This document shows positions 22,404-31,096 of a stretch of DNA of 40,743 nt, piece after piece (the first letter of the stretch is position 1; every line of letters begins with the position of its first letter). The notes below the pieces were generated by a model. That model was not told where the DNA came from and searched no databases. It saw only the letters and a program-made list of their open reading frames with translations. Made by a program: the position numbers and the translations under genes. Source of the stretch: a virus; IMG/VR virus record IMGVR_UViG_3300043395_001926, positions 1-40,743 of that record; one strand, 5' to 3'.

Positions 22404-22806
22404 AAACCATTTGTATGTATTCTCTACCTCTAATTGTTTTTGTATTTCCGTTTTCTACAAACCCCAATTCAGTATAAAGATTTTTAGCAAAATTATCAAC
22501 AAATACCCAAAGAGATGCATACTCTTTATCTTTTAAATAAAGTTTATATGCTTCTCTTGCGTATCCATTTCTTCTATAATTTGGATGAATGTCTATACCA
22601 ACTTCATCTCCATTAGTTCTGATATAACCAACTTTATTATTATCAACTTCGATTATGTACCATATTGGATTTGTTTTAAAAAACCATTCATTACATTCCA
22701 ATAATGTAAATACTGAATCGTTCTCTAAATTTATTCTTGTTGTTTCATCATTTCTGACTTCTAACAAAAAAGCTAAATCTGATTGTGTTAATTTTCGTAA
22801 TAGCAT
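22387..22806 (-). CDS. GNAT-family N-acetyltransferase
   Basis: The ATG at 22806 is chosen because it overlaps the upstream stop (TAATG), giving 139 residues. MLLRKLTQSDLAFLLEVRND is the GNAT first strand and helix, VGYIR the central strand, GIDIHPNYRRNGYAREAY the acetyl-CoA pyrophosphate loop (R-R-N-G-Y-A), and FVDNFAKNLYTELGF the C-terminal motif. Immediately follows a DegT-type sugar aminotransferase, so it most likely acetylates the amino group put on a nucleotide sugar, as in the WlbB/FdtC-type or PseH-type step. Sugar unknown. Confidence 0.88.
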   Translation of the reverse strand: MLLRKLTQSDLAFLLEVRNDETTRINLENDSVFTLLECNEWFFKTNPIWYIIEVDNNKVGYIRTNGDEVGIDIHPNYRRNGYAREAYKLYLKDKEYASLWVFVDNFAKNLYTELGFVENGNTKTIRGREYIQMVYENRN

Positions 22807-23996
22807 TACCAACCTTTTTTGATACAATCAACAATGTATTGTCTTTCCTCTGGAGTAACCCACCAACCTACTGGTATTGAAACTACCTTTGGCAATACTC
22901 TATCTAATGTTGGTAGAGGACTTCTGAATTCTTTTACTGCGGTATGTTTATCGTTTCTCTCATGAACTTGTGATACTACAATACCACAATCTTTCATATG
23001 TTTGTAGAACCCATCTCTATTCTCAACTAATAAACTATAAATCCAAAATGCTGAATTGTGGTTTGGATTTCTTTCTAATAACGTTACACCATCCACACCT
23101 TTTAAGTTTTCATCATAGAATTTAGCATTCTCTCTATGTTTTCCAATGATTGTATCTGCATCTTTTAAATTCTCAATACCAACAGTTGCACATACATCGT
23201 TCATATGAAATTTGAAACCCCATTCAACAATATCTGCTTCACAACGAAAATCTTTTCTATTACCACCTCTATCAATACCATACCAACGAATCAATTTTGA
23301 ACGATTGTATAAATCTTGATGTGGTAATATCAATAACCCACCATCAATTGCAGTAATATGTTTGATTGCCTGTAAAGAATACATAACCATATTACCATGA
23401 TTACCTAACTTCTTTCCTTTATATTCAGAACCAAATGAGTGTGCACCATCTTCAATGATTGCAGGTTTGAACCCATATAACTCGAATGATTTATCTTGTA
23501 TTTTCTTTAATCTATCTAAATCTAATGGATACCCGCCCCAATGTACTGCAATGATTGCTTTTGTTTTTGGTGTGATTTTTCTTTCCAAATCATCCAAATC
23601 CATATTAAGAGTTTTCTCATCAATATCAACCCATTTGATTTTCAATCCGTTTGCCAATATAGGCCAATTAGATGCAGTACAAGTTAAAGCAGTTGCTAAA
23701 ACTTCATCTCCTTCTTTTAATCCTGGCCAGTTCTTTTCGTGAACTGAATACCCATCGGCAATAGCAACATTTGATGGTTTCTTTAATAAGTGTAAAGCAA
23801 GATGTAATCCAGATGTACCTGAATTTAAAGTTACTACTCTATCTGAATTAAAATATTCATTTAACTTTTCTTCAAATTCATCTACCTTTGGGCCTTGACC
23901 TATATAACCACTATCTAAAACTTTACCAACCTCAATCTTTGCGTTAGGATTCATATGTACTTTAAACAATTGAATCGGTGTATTGATTTTCTTCAT
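22806..23996 (-). CDS. DegT/DnrJ/EryC1/StrS-type sugar aminotransferase
   Basis: The ATG at 23996 (396 residues) is used; the frame upstream begins with TTG inside the previous gene. Signature parts: NSGTSGLHLALHLL (phosphate-binding), ATALTCTASNWPIL, AVHWGGYPLDL, IEDGAHSFGS with D183 contacting the pyridine nitrogen, and YSLQAIKHITAIDGG with the Schiff-base Lys near 212. These PLP enzymes convert keto-sugar nucleotides to amino sugars. With the GNAT next door it would make an acetamido sugar for a surface glycan. The keto-sugar precursor enzyme (dehydratase) is not in this window, so it comes from host or elsewhere in the phage. Confidence 0.93.
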   Translation of the reverse strand: MKKINTPIQLFKVHMNPNAKIEVGKVLDSGYIGQGPKVDEFEEKLNEYFNSDRVVTLNSGTSGLHLALHLLKKPSNVAIADGYSVHEKNWPGLKEGDEVLATALTCTASNWPILANGLKIKWVDIDEKTLNMDLDDLERKITPKTKAIIAVHWGGYPLDLDRLKKIQDKSFELYGFKPAIIEDGAHSFGSEYKGKKLGNHGNMVMYSLQAIKHITAIDGGLLILPHQDLYNRSKLIRWYGIDRGGNRKDFRCEADIVEWGFKFHMNDVCATVGIENLKDADTIIGKHRENAKFYDENLKGVDGVTLLERNPNHNSAFWIYSLLVENRDGFYKHMKDCGIVVSQVHERNDKHTAVKEFRSPLPTLDRVLPKVVSIPVGWWVTPEERQYIVDCIKKGW

Positions 23997-24003
23997 ATTT
24001 TTA

Positions 24004-24438
24004 TTATTTATATCGTTCAATGTAATCCGAGCATATTCCTAAACATTTAGAAACATTATCGTTGTGAATTTCTGGCATTACTGCAATACTATTGTGAATA
24101 GGTTGTTTACCAGGATATACCCATAAATGACCTCTTGATGTAATTGTTAAAGTATCTTCTTGATGCCAAAAATAATTAAATCCACCTGTTTTGTGAAACC
24201 ATTCTATTGCATCGGTATTTTTACAATGAACCCACAATCTGCCAATTCGTTGATATAACCACATTGGTGATATTTCATATTGTATTGCATCGTGTCCTAA
24301 ATAAAAAACACCATCGTTTAACCAAATATCAATCTCAACATCATACCCTGCATGTATTGCTTCATCGATATAATCTGGATGATTTTCATTTTGTGGTATT
24401 TTACCATTTATGTTTCCTCTATGTGATATTAGTATCAT
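24004..24438 (-). CDS. GDPD-like (glycerophosphodiester phosphodiesterase family) short protein
   Basis: A 144-residue protein starting MILISHRGNINGKIPQNENH. HRG with a later N-E, YDVEIDIW (E-x-D metal pair) and YLGHD are the GDPD active-site motifs in correct order. The protein ends well before the usual 240-300 residues, so the TIM barrel is incomplete and it may use a trimmed fold. It could hydrolyse glycerophosphodiesters or act in phosphoglycerol decoration of glycans. One base separates it from the upstream gene. Confidence 0.75.
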   Translation of the reverse strand: MILISHRGNINGKIPQNENHPDYIDEAIHAGYDVEIDIWLNDGVFYLGHDAIQYEISPMWLYQRIGRLWVHCKNTDAIEWFHKTGGFNYFWHQEDTLTITSRGHLWVYPGKQPIHNSIAVMPEIHNDNVSKCLGICSDYIERYK

Positions 24439-24439
24439 A

Positions 24440-25132
24440 TTATTCTATTATATTTCCGTTTTCATCTCCCCACCAAACTTTGTTTTCTCTTAGTAATTCA
24501 AAGTTTAATGTGTGATTTTTTATTGCCAAATGTTTTAATTTATAAGTATCCATCATAGATGTCCAACTGCTTTCAGCACTATTTAGTAATCCACTTTCTT
24601 TACCAACCATAACTACATCATCAAAAATGGATTTAAAAAGTTTATCACTATTTTCTTTGCCAGTGATACATAAATTATCATCAAAAAATCCACCATTAAT
24701 ATCACTATGATTAATCATATCCATATTAAGTTCTTTTAAATTTATAGGTAGATTAGTTCCCAAATCATACCTACTTCGTATAATAACATCGTAATTAATC
24801 ATAGAATCATATAATGGTTTATAACCAATTTGCCAACTATAAAACATTGGTAATTGTCTGAAACAACTCATTACATCATATTGTGGTAATGGTCTTGATT
24901 TATCTGAATGTGGTAGTTTTATACCTTTCTTATATTTTGTAAATTTAAAAGGTTCTTGTAATATAAATGATTTTGCATTTGGGTAAATGTTAGAAACTTT
25001 TTCCCATTCTTCATCTTTCCATGCATGTAAATAAACATCGGTATCATAATTTTCTACGATATATTTCCATGTTCTTTCATATCCCTCTTCAACTCTTCTG
25101 GGTAATCCAGATAACAACAATGCTACTTTCAT
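24440..25132 (-). CDS. glycan-operon protein with RSRYDL motif, GT-like
   Basis: A 230-residue protein. MKVALLLSGLPRRVEEGYER is a Rossmann-type start seen in glycosyltransferase-like proteins, DVYLHAWKDEEW follows, and VIIRSRYDLGTNLP carries the R-x-R-Y-D motif shared with the gene at 21735-22403. FFDDNLCITGKENSDKLF matches the expected acceptor-side segment. Its promoter (25137-25168) lies in the end of the upstream gene and its -10-like box stands only four bases before the ATG, so the mRNA may be leaderless. Donor unknown. Confidence 0.65.
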   Translation of the reverse strand: MKVALLLSGLPRRVEEGYERTWKYIVENYDTDVYLHAWKDEEWEKVSNIYPNAKSFILQEPFKFTKYKKGIKLPHSDKSRPLPQYDVMSCFRQLPMFYSWQIGYKPLYDSMINYDVIIRSRYDLGTNLPINLKELNMDMINHSDINGGFFDDNLCITGKENSDKLFKSIFDDVVMVGKESGLLNSAESSWTSMMDTYKLKHLAIKNHTLNFELLRENKVWWGDENGNIIE

Positions 25133-25136
25133 ATTA

Positions 25137-25168
25137 CAAATATACGAAATTATTTATGATTTTCCAAA
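25137..25168 (-). promoter_or_regulatory. Bacteroidota-type promoter, leaderless for the gene at 24440-25132
   Basis: On the minus strand TTTGG at 25168-25164 and CGTATATTTG at 25146-25137 give the exact 32-base spacing. The TATATTTG box ends four bases before the ATG, so transcription should start at or next to the start codon. Confidence 0.7.
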
Positions 25169-26517
25169 TAATATTTTAAATCTTCTGGTGTTCCTAATCC
25201 CCACATTTTTTCAATATCAAATGTTTTGATTTTTTTACCATCACCGATTGCTTCATTAAATACTGGACAAGTATAAAATTCGTTATTTGTTCTGATATTT
25301 TTTTCAATCATTTGTTCTGCATATTTTACATAATCAGAACCTTTACTCCAATAATAAACACCAACAGTTGCTATATCTGAAATTGGGTTCTTTTCTGCAA
25401 CTTCCGTAACATATCCATATTCATCAACTTTGGCAAATGACCATTTAGGGTGTGTTGCATGGAATGTTACAATACCACCATCAACTTCTTGTTCAATCAT
25501 TTTATACATAAATTCATTTGAATCCCATTCTAAGAATTGGTCAGAATTTGCCATAACTAATGGAGCATCTGAATTGATATATTCTTTTGCTAAAAGTGTT
25601 GTACATGCTGCACCTTCCGTTAAACCATCTACTTCTACAATTTTACAATTGGGAGTGATTAGGTTTAATAGAGTATCCAAATTATATTTTGCTCTATGTT
25701 CTTTTTGAACTACATAAATAAAAGTTGCATCGATATTAAGATTATCAACTACAACTTGAATCATCGGCTTACCCTCAACTTCAATAAGTGGTTTTGGGAA
25801 TGTGTAACCTGCTTGTTGGAATCTACTTCCTGCTCCAGCCATTGGAATAAGAACATTCATCTTACCACCTTGCCATTTTGGAATACTCATATACTTATTT
25901 TCTTTTAATTTTGTTTCTATTTTTTCTAATGTTAAATCCATTGGATTATCTACTCTTAATACATTTGCTCTACTTCTACTTGCAGCTAATAATCCATGCG
26001 GAGAATCTTCTACGATTAGAGTTTCTTCTGGTAAACACCCCATCATACTCATTACCTTCCAATACATTTCAGGATGTGGTTTAGAATTCTTTACATCCTC
26101 ATTAGAGATGATTAAATCCATAAACTCAATTACACCTATTTTAGCTAACATAACTAATACTGAACGTCTAATTGAGTTTGATGCAACTGCTAACTTATAT
26201 CCTCTATTTCTCAATTCTTTGAATAACTCAATTTTTTGTAAATCAAGTTGTAATTGTGAAATAGCTTCAATTGTAAGTTGTTGTTTTCTATTCCAAACAG
26301 TTTCATAGGTGTTTGGATGTAATCCTTTATTTTGTGTGAGTAGTTCTAATTTCTGATTAGTCTTTAAACCATCATAAATTGAAAGATGTTCTGCTTCTGA
26401 AATAACATATTTATCACTTTTACCAATTTCCCAAAGGGCTTGGTTTAGGGTTTTATAATGTATATCTTTAGCCTCAACTAATACACCATCTAAATCAAAT
26501 ATAATTAGTTTTGTCAT
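25150..26517 (-). CDS. fusion of HAD phosphatase and NDP-sugar pyrophosphorylase
   Basis: The ATG at 26517 is chosen from its ATGA overlap with the upstream stop (455 residues). Residues 1-200 are a HAD domain of beta-phosphoglucomutase type: IIFDLDGVL with nucleophile D8 and acid D10, VASNS, KNSKPHPEMY and VEDSPHG. From about 220, MNVLIPMAGAGSRF followed by FPKPLIEVEGKPMI is the nucleotide-binding start of sugar-phosphate nucleotidyltransferases, with VMANSDQFLEWD as the metal site. One chain would thus dephosphorylate a sugar phosphate and activate another with an NTP. Substrates unknown; such HAD-transferase fusions are seen in heptose and surface-sugar loci. Confidence 0.88.
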   Translation of the reverse strand: MTKLIIFDLDGVLVEAKDIHYKTLNQALWEIGKSDKYVISEAEHLSIYDGLKTNQKLELLTQNKGLHPNTYETVWNRKQQLTIEAISQLQLDLQKIELFKELRNRGYKLAVASNSIRRSVLVMLAKIGVIEFMDLIISNEDVKNSKPHPEMYWKVMSMMGCLPEETLIVEDSPHGLLAASRSRANVLRVDNPMDLTLEKIETKLKENKYMSIPKWQGGKMNVLIPMAGAGSRFQQAGYTFPKPLIEVEGKPMIQVVVDNLNIDATFIYVVQKEHRAKYNLDTLLNLITPNCKIVEVDGLTEGAACTTLLAKEYINSDAPLVMANSDQFLEWDSNEFMYKMIEQEVDGGIVTFHATHPKWSFAKVDEYGYVTEVAEKNPISDIATVGVYYWSKGSDYVKYAEQMIEKNIRTNNEFYTCPVFNEAIGDGKKIKTFDIEKMWGLGTPEDLKYYLENHK

Positions 26518-27269
26518 TTTCCGTATTTTGCCCAATCGTTATGTTTGAATAAACCCTCGTTGTGTCCAACTTTGAAATCTTGTCTTGGCCACCAATATGC
26601 AATCTTTCTCTCCAAATCAATACCCTCACCCATAAAAGGTTCAATCACATCTAAATAAAATTGTTTCTTATAAAGACATGGATTGTTTGTCCAATTACCA
26701 TAACGAGATGTGGTATGGAACATATCTTCCGATTTTTTAATTTGTTCTGGGAATTCAATATCAGGTTCACACCAATGAACCGAATCTAAAAGATGTGGTG
26801 ATGTAACTTCATGCCAATCATCATAGTAAGTTAGTTCTCTTCCTTTATATTGGAATGAAAAATGTGGATGACCAGGGTCTTTTCTATGTCTTAAACGAAC
26901 TACATCTAAACCCATTTCAATTGCTTGATAACTTCTTTTTAATGTGTTATATGTCGTTTCTTTATCTTCAATAAGATTCCAATCATGCTCTAAAATTAAA
27001 ACATAATCAGTTTGTGCATTTTCGGTTAAACGTTTGAATGCTTTACCAATACCTATATTTTGTTGTAATCCGATACAATCAATACCAAAATGTGATGCAA
27101 TCTTTACATCCTCTTCCGTTACTTCTTGAAAAAGAATAGTAATATCATTTACAATATCTAACAACCCATTTTGGTAATAAGTTGTCAAAGTATCTACCAG
27201 AACTTGACCAGAATGCCATGCAAGAATTCCTACTGAAATTGGTAGTTTAGTTGTAGTATTGTTTAACAT
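26514..27269 (-). CDS. GT2-like glycosyltransferase
   Basis: A 251-residue protein. LPISVGILAWHSGQVLVDTL is a GT2-like start, IGLQQNIGIGKAFKRLTENA the nucleotide-binding loop, YVLILEHDWNLIED gives E-x-D in place of D-x-D, and WTNNPCLYKKQFYL with ERKIAYWW looks like the acceptor side. Late HNEGLFKHNDW resembles the C-terminal His-containing loop. Its start overlaps the upstream gene by 23 bases. Member of the glycan operon. Confidence 0.75.
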   Translation of the reverse strand: MLNNTTTKLPISVGILAWHSGQVLVDTLTTYYQNGLLDIVNDITILFQEVTEEDVKIASHFGIDCIGLQQNIGIGKAFKRLTENAQTDYVLILEHDWNLIEDKETTYNTLKRSYQAIEMGLDVVRLRHRKDPGHPHFSFQYKGRELTYYDDWHEVTSPHLLDSVHWCEPDIEFPEQIKKSEDMFHTTSRYGNWTNNPCLYKKQFYLDVIEPFMGEGIDLERKIAYWWPRQDFKVGHNEGLFKHNDWAKYGK

Positions 27270-27999
27270 GATTCCAAATTTGTTTTATGATATGTTTTTT
27301 ATTTGTATGACCTCCCATTCTATTACCTGTAAAATGCCATACATACGAATCATTTATGAATTCACCATCATCGTATTTACTCATCACCATATTGTTCCAC
27401 TCCCAACCTAAAAATTTAATTTCCTTTGGCAAGTAACCATTTTCATCTACATATAAATCATACATAATAATGTTTACAGGTGTTTGTTCACATGCATTCG
27501 GACCAGTTGGACCTACTTTATAGAATGATGACCAATACTCATGATATTTTGGTATTTCCTTTCTGATTGCTAGATATTTTTCTTTTGAAAGTAATACAAA
27601 TCCGGTATTACAATAATTCATTGGAGGTGTTTTGATATTTGGGTTTAAATCTTTCCATTGGTCTAAATGATATTTACCAACTTTTGGGCCTCCTGCATCT
27701 CTAACCATACCCATATCATAATCCTTAGCAACTTCAAATATATTAGGTGCATCCCAACGTATCATTGTATCTGAATCCACTAAAATAACTTTATCGTAAT
27801 CTAAGTTTACTAATCTCTCATCATACCAGGGCTCATAACATCCATTACCCCACGGCTCAAAATCGTATTCTTTCTTTTCATTAGCAATGATTAATTCAAT
27901 ACCCCATTTATTACAATAGTATTTCCAACTTTCAATACCTTCAGGCCATTCAGTATCGAATCCATTATATGCCGGTATGAATATTAAATTTTTACCCAT
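27247..27999 (-). CDS. GT8-like glycosyltransferase
   Basis: A 250-residue protein. VILVDSDTMIRWDAPN holds the D-x-D metal motif, NYCNTGFVLLSKEKYLAI is the acceptor-site N-x-G-F segment, and the C-terminal YVWHFTGNRMGGH is close to the H-F-x-G-x-x-K/H motif of glycogenin/LgtC-type GT8 enzymes. MGKNLIFIPAYNGFDTEWPE is an atypical start. Ends overlap with both neighbours (8 bases upstream, 23 downstream). Donor and acceptor unknown. Confidence 0.75.
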   Translation of the reverse strand: MGKNLIFIPAYNGFDTEWPEGIESWKYYCNKWGIELIIANEKKEYDFEPWGNGCYEPWYDERLVNLDYDKVILVDSDTMIRWDAPNIFEVAKDYDMGMVRDAGGPKVGKYHLDQWKDLNPNIKTPPMNYCNTGFVLLSKEKYLAIRKEIPKYHEYWSSFYKVGPTGPNACEQTPVNIIMYDLYVDENGYLPKEIKFLGWEWNNMVMSKYDDGEFINDSYVWHFTGNRMGGHTNKKHIIKQIWNHVKQYYN

Positions 28000-28627
28000 T
28001 TTGTAATTCAGAATAATAGTTATTTTGTTTCTCTTGTCTTACAATATCTTTGTGATGATATAGAGAGAATTGTTCTTCTGCTGGAAAATTTGAGAATGTA
28101 TTATAACCGGTGATTTGTTCGTGAACTTTATTCATCCAAACTACATCATCGGTATTTTTGTAAATTCTTGTTTGGTAATCTGGAAAATTTACCCATCCTT
28201 TTTCATTTACATTCCATTTCCATTTCTGAATATGTTTGTTAGTTAAACCTTTGACAGTATTAACTCTTGGAACGAATACAATATCTACCGGATTTGAATC
28301 TAATACATCACCTAAAATTTCAATTAGATATTCATGTGGAACTTCATCCGCATCAATTTGAAAAATATAATCTTTAGTGCAGAATGATTTTAAATTATTT
28401 TTGAATGATGCAAAATCATTATCAAGTGGAAATGAAATCAATTTATGATTATCATGCATCATATCCATTACATTCAGATATTCTTTGACTTCTTGAGTTG
28501 CAGAGGATGAATCATATTGAATTACAATTTCATCTTCCTCTCTTATATGTAATTGTAAAAAGTTTAATAATGTAGTTATTTCTTCTAACTCATTACAAAC
28601 TGTTATTGCGTAACTAATACTAGCCAT
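27992..28627 (-). CDS. GT2 glycosyltransferase
   Basis: A 211-residue GT-A protein. SISYAITVCNELEEITTLLN is the GT2 nucleotide site, YIFQIDADEVPHEYL gives the D-x-D motif in its classic F-x-x-D-A-D-E form, followed by QTRIYKNTDDVVWMNKVHEQ, the acceptor loop. The C-terminus is short, so no membrane segment is present. Cytosolic enzyme of the glycan operon. Overlaps the neighbours by 8 bases each. Confidence 0.85.
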   Translation of the reverse strand: MASISYAITVCNELEEITTLLNFLQLHIREEDEIVIQYDSSSATQEVKEYLNVMDMMHDNHKLISFPLDNDFASFKNNLKSFCTKDYIFQIDADEVPHEYLIEILGDVLDSNPVDIVFVPRVNTVKGLTNKHIQKWKWNVNEKGWVNFPDYQTRIYKNTDDVVWMNKVHEQITGYNTFSNFPAEEQFSLYHHKDIVRQEKQNNYYSELQNG

Positions 28628-29141
28628 CGTTTTCGTTTATTTCTTTTTTAATATCAGTATGTCTTGTTGAAGCAGTATTACCTTCTTTAAATACTTTTTG
28701 TAAGAATCCTTCCTCAAATCGTATTTCCCACACATTTTGAATTTTATTAAGAAAATAAGTTCTATAATTATCCATTATAGGCAAATATACTTTGGAATTA
28801 TTTTTTATATAACTTTCAAAAAGTTGTCTACCATCTTTTGGTAATAACTTTAACAATTCACTTAAAGGTTGGTCTTTTTCAATAGGAATTTTTTTATTCC
28901 TTAATCTATTTAGAAGAGATAAAAAATTATCAGGTAAGATATGTGTCAATAATAGACAATGTATCTTACCCTCAAGTTTACCAATCACAAAAACATAACG
29001 AGATTCTAATCCTACTTTGGTTGGTGGAACTCCATCTTTATACGTTGAAATACGATATATATTTCTCGGTAAAATTTCAGCTCTACTAACTCTAACTTCA
29101 GGTGTTAAAATTTGTTTATATTGATTTGTGAAATTTCTCAT
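28620..29141 (-). CDS. phage protein of unknown function
   Basis: A 173-residue soluble protein starting MRNFTNQYKQILTPEVRVSR, with ESRYVFVIGKLEGKIHCLLL and NYRTYFLNKIQNVWEIRF. I recall similar proteins as conserved hypotheticals of T4-like marine phages, but no function is known. Short basic strands around ILPRNIYRISTYKDGV suggest a small beta domain. TAATG overlap with the upstream glycosyltransferase and 8-base overlap downstream place it in the glycan operon, although it need not be a glycan enzyme. Confidence 0.65.
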   Translation of the reverse strand: MRNFTNQYKQILTPEVRVSRAEILPRNIYRISTYKDGVPPTKVGLESRYVFVIGKLEGKIHCLLLTHILPDNFLSLLNRLRNKKIPIEKDQPLSELLKLLPKDGRQLFESYIKNNSKVYLPIMDNYRTYFLNKIQNVWEIRFEEGFLQKVFKEGNTASTRHTDIKKEINENDG

Positions 29142-30403
29142 TATAATTTCTTAATCTCTGGTAGTTTTAATGGAATGTGTTCTGCAACCTTAATGTATTT
29201 TGATAATAACTTACCAAACTCTTCTGTCATTTTATTCAATGAAAACTTATTTCTTATATTAGAACTTAATCCCTTAGATTGTTCTGAATATTTTGAATAA
29301 TTTTTAAACACATCTAACATTTTTTGTGCTGCAGATGAATAATTTACTGTGAACCATTGTGATTCTGCTAATAAAAACTGATTAGCTGCAGATGAATGTA
29401 CAGATGTTAATTGTCCATCTAAATATGCAGTGTGAGTTTCTGGTAAGAAATCAACTAATCCACTCCATTTAGAAACCAATATAGGTTTATCAGTCATAGC
29501 AAACTCAGCAAGTGGTCTACCATATCCTTCACCTTTTGTAAATGAAACCATTGCTTTTACTTTTGGATGATGATATAAACTAGCAATTTCAGTTGTAGTC
29601 ATATCTCCAAACAATAAATATACAGGCGGACATTGTTTACCATACTCATTTGTCAATTCCGCGATTTTAACTGCAATATTTTCTCTATCCATTACACTAA
29701 ATCCGGCAGTTGATGTTTTTAATATCAAACCAGGTTGTTTATCTTTTGGAGTATTTTTGAAAATGGTACAAAATGTTTTAATTAACATACCAACATCTTT
29801 TCTATCTTGTCCTAAATCACCACTCAACCAATGACCTACAAATAGAAAATTAAAATCAGTATCAATACCTTTCAATACATCTGAATTGTTTGATTTTTTA
29901 CCAAAGATTTCAACGTCTACTCCTTCAAATAAAACTTCGATTGGTTTGGTAATTGCTATATCTCTAATCTTTTGACCAGTAGATTTTTCTACTTCTGAAA
30001 AAGTTGTTGTTTCTAATACTTTTTTAGTAAATTCTGATGGTACTAAAATTAAATCCATTTTATTACAACCATCGATAAAATCTTTTGGTGCAATAGTGGT
30101 TTCAACTCCTGCAGTTACACCTATGTTGTATTTACCAATTGCTTGAAATTCATTAGCAACTGTAACTTGAACATATACATCAGGTTGTTTATCTAAATTT
30201 GTGATTATATTATTTATAATCTTTTGACCTAAATCGGTAGTTAAATCAATTTGATTTTGAGGTGTATTACCCCAGCGTGTTGGAACAACCTTTACATCGT
30301 ATTTATCTAAATCAAATAAACTTTGTAATAAATCTCTTGCATGGTCACCATAACCAGAGCGAGTTGCAACCGGTCCTTGAAATACTAATAATGGTTTACT
30401 CAT
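29141..30403 (-). CDS. GT-B glycosyltransferase (family 4-like)
   Basis: A 420-residue protein of GT-B layout. The N-terminal domain starts KPLLVFQGPVATRSGYGDHA with the Gly-rich acceptor loop. The C-terminal domain has NFLFVGHWLSGDLGQDRKDV at its first strand and FTKGEGYGRPLAEFAMTDKP, containing the E-x7-E donor motif. Retaining glycosyl transfer from a nucleotide sugar is expected. It shares overall design with the gene at 31097-32488 but is shorter. Cytosolic, with no membrane segment. Confidence 0.88.
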   Translation of the reverse strand: MSKPLLVFQGPVATRSGYGDHARDLLQSLFDLDKYDVKVVPTRWGNTPQNQIDLTTDLGQKIINNIITNLDKQPDVYVQVTVANEFQAIGKYNIGVTAGVETTIAPKDFIDGCNKMDLILVPSEFTKKVLETTTFSEVEKSTGQKIRDIAITKPIEVLFEGVDVEIFGKKSNNSDVLKGIDTDFNFLFVGHWLSGDLGQDRKDVGMLIKTFCTIFKNTPKDKQPGLILKTSTAGFSVMDRENIAVKIAELTNEYGKQCPPVYLLFGDMTTTEIASLYHHPKVKAMVSFTKGEGYGRPLAEFAMTDKPILVSKWSGLVDFLPETHTAYLDGQLTSVHSSAANQFLLAESQWFTVNYSSAAQKMLDVFKNYSKYSEQSKGLSSNIRNKFSLNKMTEEFGKLLSKYIKVAEHIPLKLPEIKKL

Positions 30404-30668
30404 TTCTTAATCGTTTTCTTTGTTCTTCTTGTTTTATACATCTATCGATTGACATCTCAACCAACTTTGTAATATTTTGTAATGTATTTGGTTCGTGTGG
30501 TGAATTAAACATTTGGAACTTTACGTTCTCAACTTCTTTATCAGCCAAAACGAATATATAGTAATCATCTACTATACCGGGAGTTTTATATATACTCTCA
30601 CGAGTTTTTTCTACCCTTTCTTGTTCCCAATCACCAGGAAGTCTTATTATGAATATTGGTTTACTCAT
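30396..30668 (-). CDS. small phage protein of unknown function
   Basis: Using the ATG at 30668 (two bases from the dUTPase stop) gives 90 residues; a longer frame starts inside the dUTPase gene. MSKPIFIIRLPGDWEQERVE, DDYYIFVLADKEVENVKFQM and a Lys/Glu/Arg-rich C-terminal helix. The same type of start (M-S-K-P-x-x-I-x-R) is used by small hypothetical proteins of other phages. No motif for a reaction is visible. Confidence 0.65.
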   Translation of the reverse strand: MSKPIFIIRLPGDWEQERVEKTRESIYKTPGIVDDYYIFVLADKEVENVKFQMFNSPHEPNTLQNITKLVEMSIDRCIKQEEQRKRLRNE

Positions 30669-30669
30669 A

Positions 30670-31095
30670 TTACTTACCGGTTGAACCAAATCCGCCTGTT
30701 CCTCTATCAGAATCAGATAATTCGTCTACTTCCAATAAATCAACTTGTGGATGTGGGATTATAATAATTTGACAAACTCTGTCACCTACTTTGTAAGATT
30801 CAGAATCTTTACCATATATTTTATTAAATGTAGCCTGTAATTCACCTCTATAACCACTATCAATTACACCAACTGAATTGCTTAAGTTTAATTCAGTTTT
30901 TCTGATAGATGAACGAGGGAATACTAATCCTACAAATCCTTCTGGTATTTCTAACGCGATACCCAATCCGTATGTTATTTGAGTATCGGTATCACCTAAT
31001 ATAGATGTTGCTACCAAATCCAATCCTGCATCACTTTCTTTTGCATATTGTGGAATTACAGCATTAGGATGTAATTTTTTTATTTTTACTTTCAT
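30670..31095 (-). CDS. dut: dUTPase (deoxyuridine 5'-triphosphate nucleotidohydrolase)
   Basis: A 141-residue trimeric dUTPase with all five motifs in order: SDAGLDL, PRSSI, GVIDSGYRGEL with the catalytic Asp and the Tyr that excludes ribose, RVCQIIIIP, and the C-terminal arm RGTGGFGSTG. It hydrolyses dUTP to dUMP, keeping uracil out of phage DNA and feeding dTMP synthesis. Length is standard. It lies between two glycosyltransferase-associated genes, one base away from the upstream gene. Confidence 0.97.
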   Translation of the reverse strand: MKVKIKKLHPNAVIPQYAKESDAGLDLVATSILGDTDTQITYGLGIALEIPEGFVGLVFPRSSIRKTELNLSNSVGVIDSGYRGELQATFNKIYGKDSESYKVGDRVCQIIIIPHPQVDLLEVDELSDSDRGTGGFGSTGK

Positions 31096-31096
31096 T

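Noticed and set aside
24005-24012. Exact T4 late box TATAAATA on the minus strand before the aminotransferase gene
   Set aside because: It lies in the coding end of the GDPD-like gene, would start transcription about at the ATG, and is a single hit in very AT-rich DNA.
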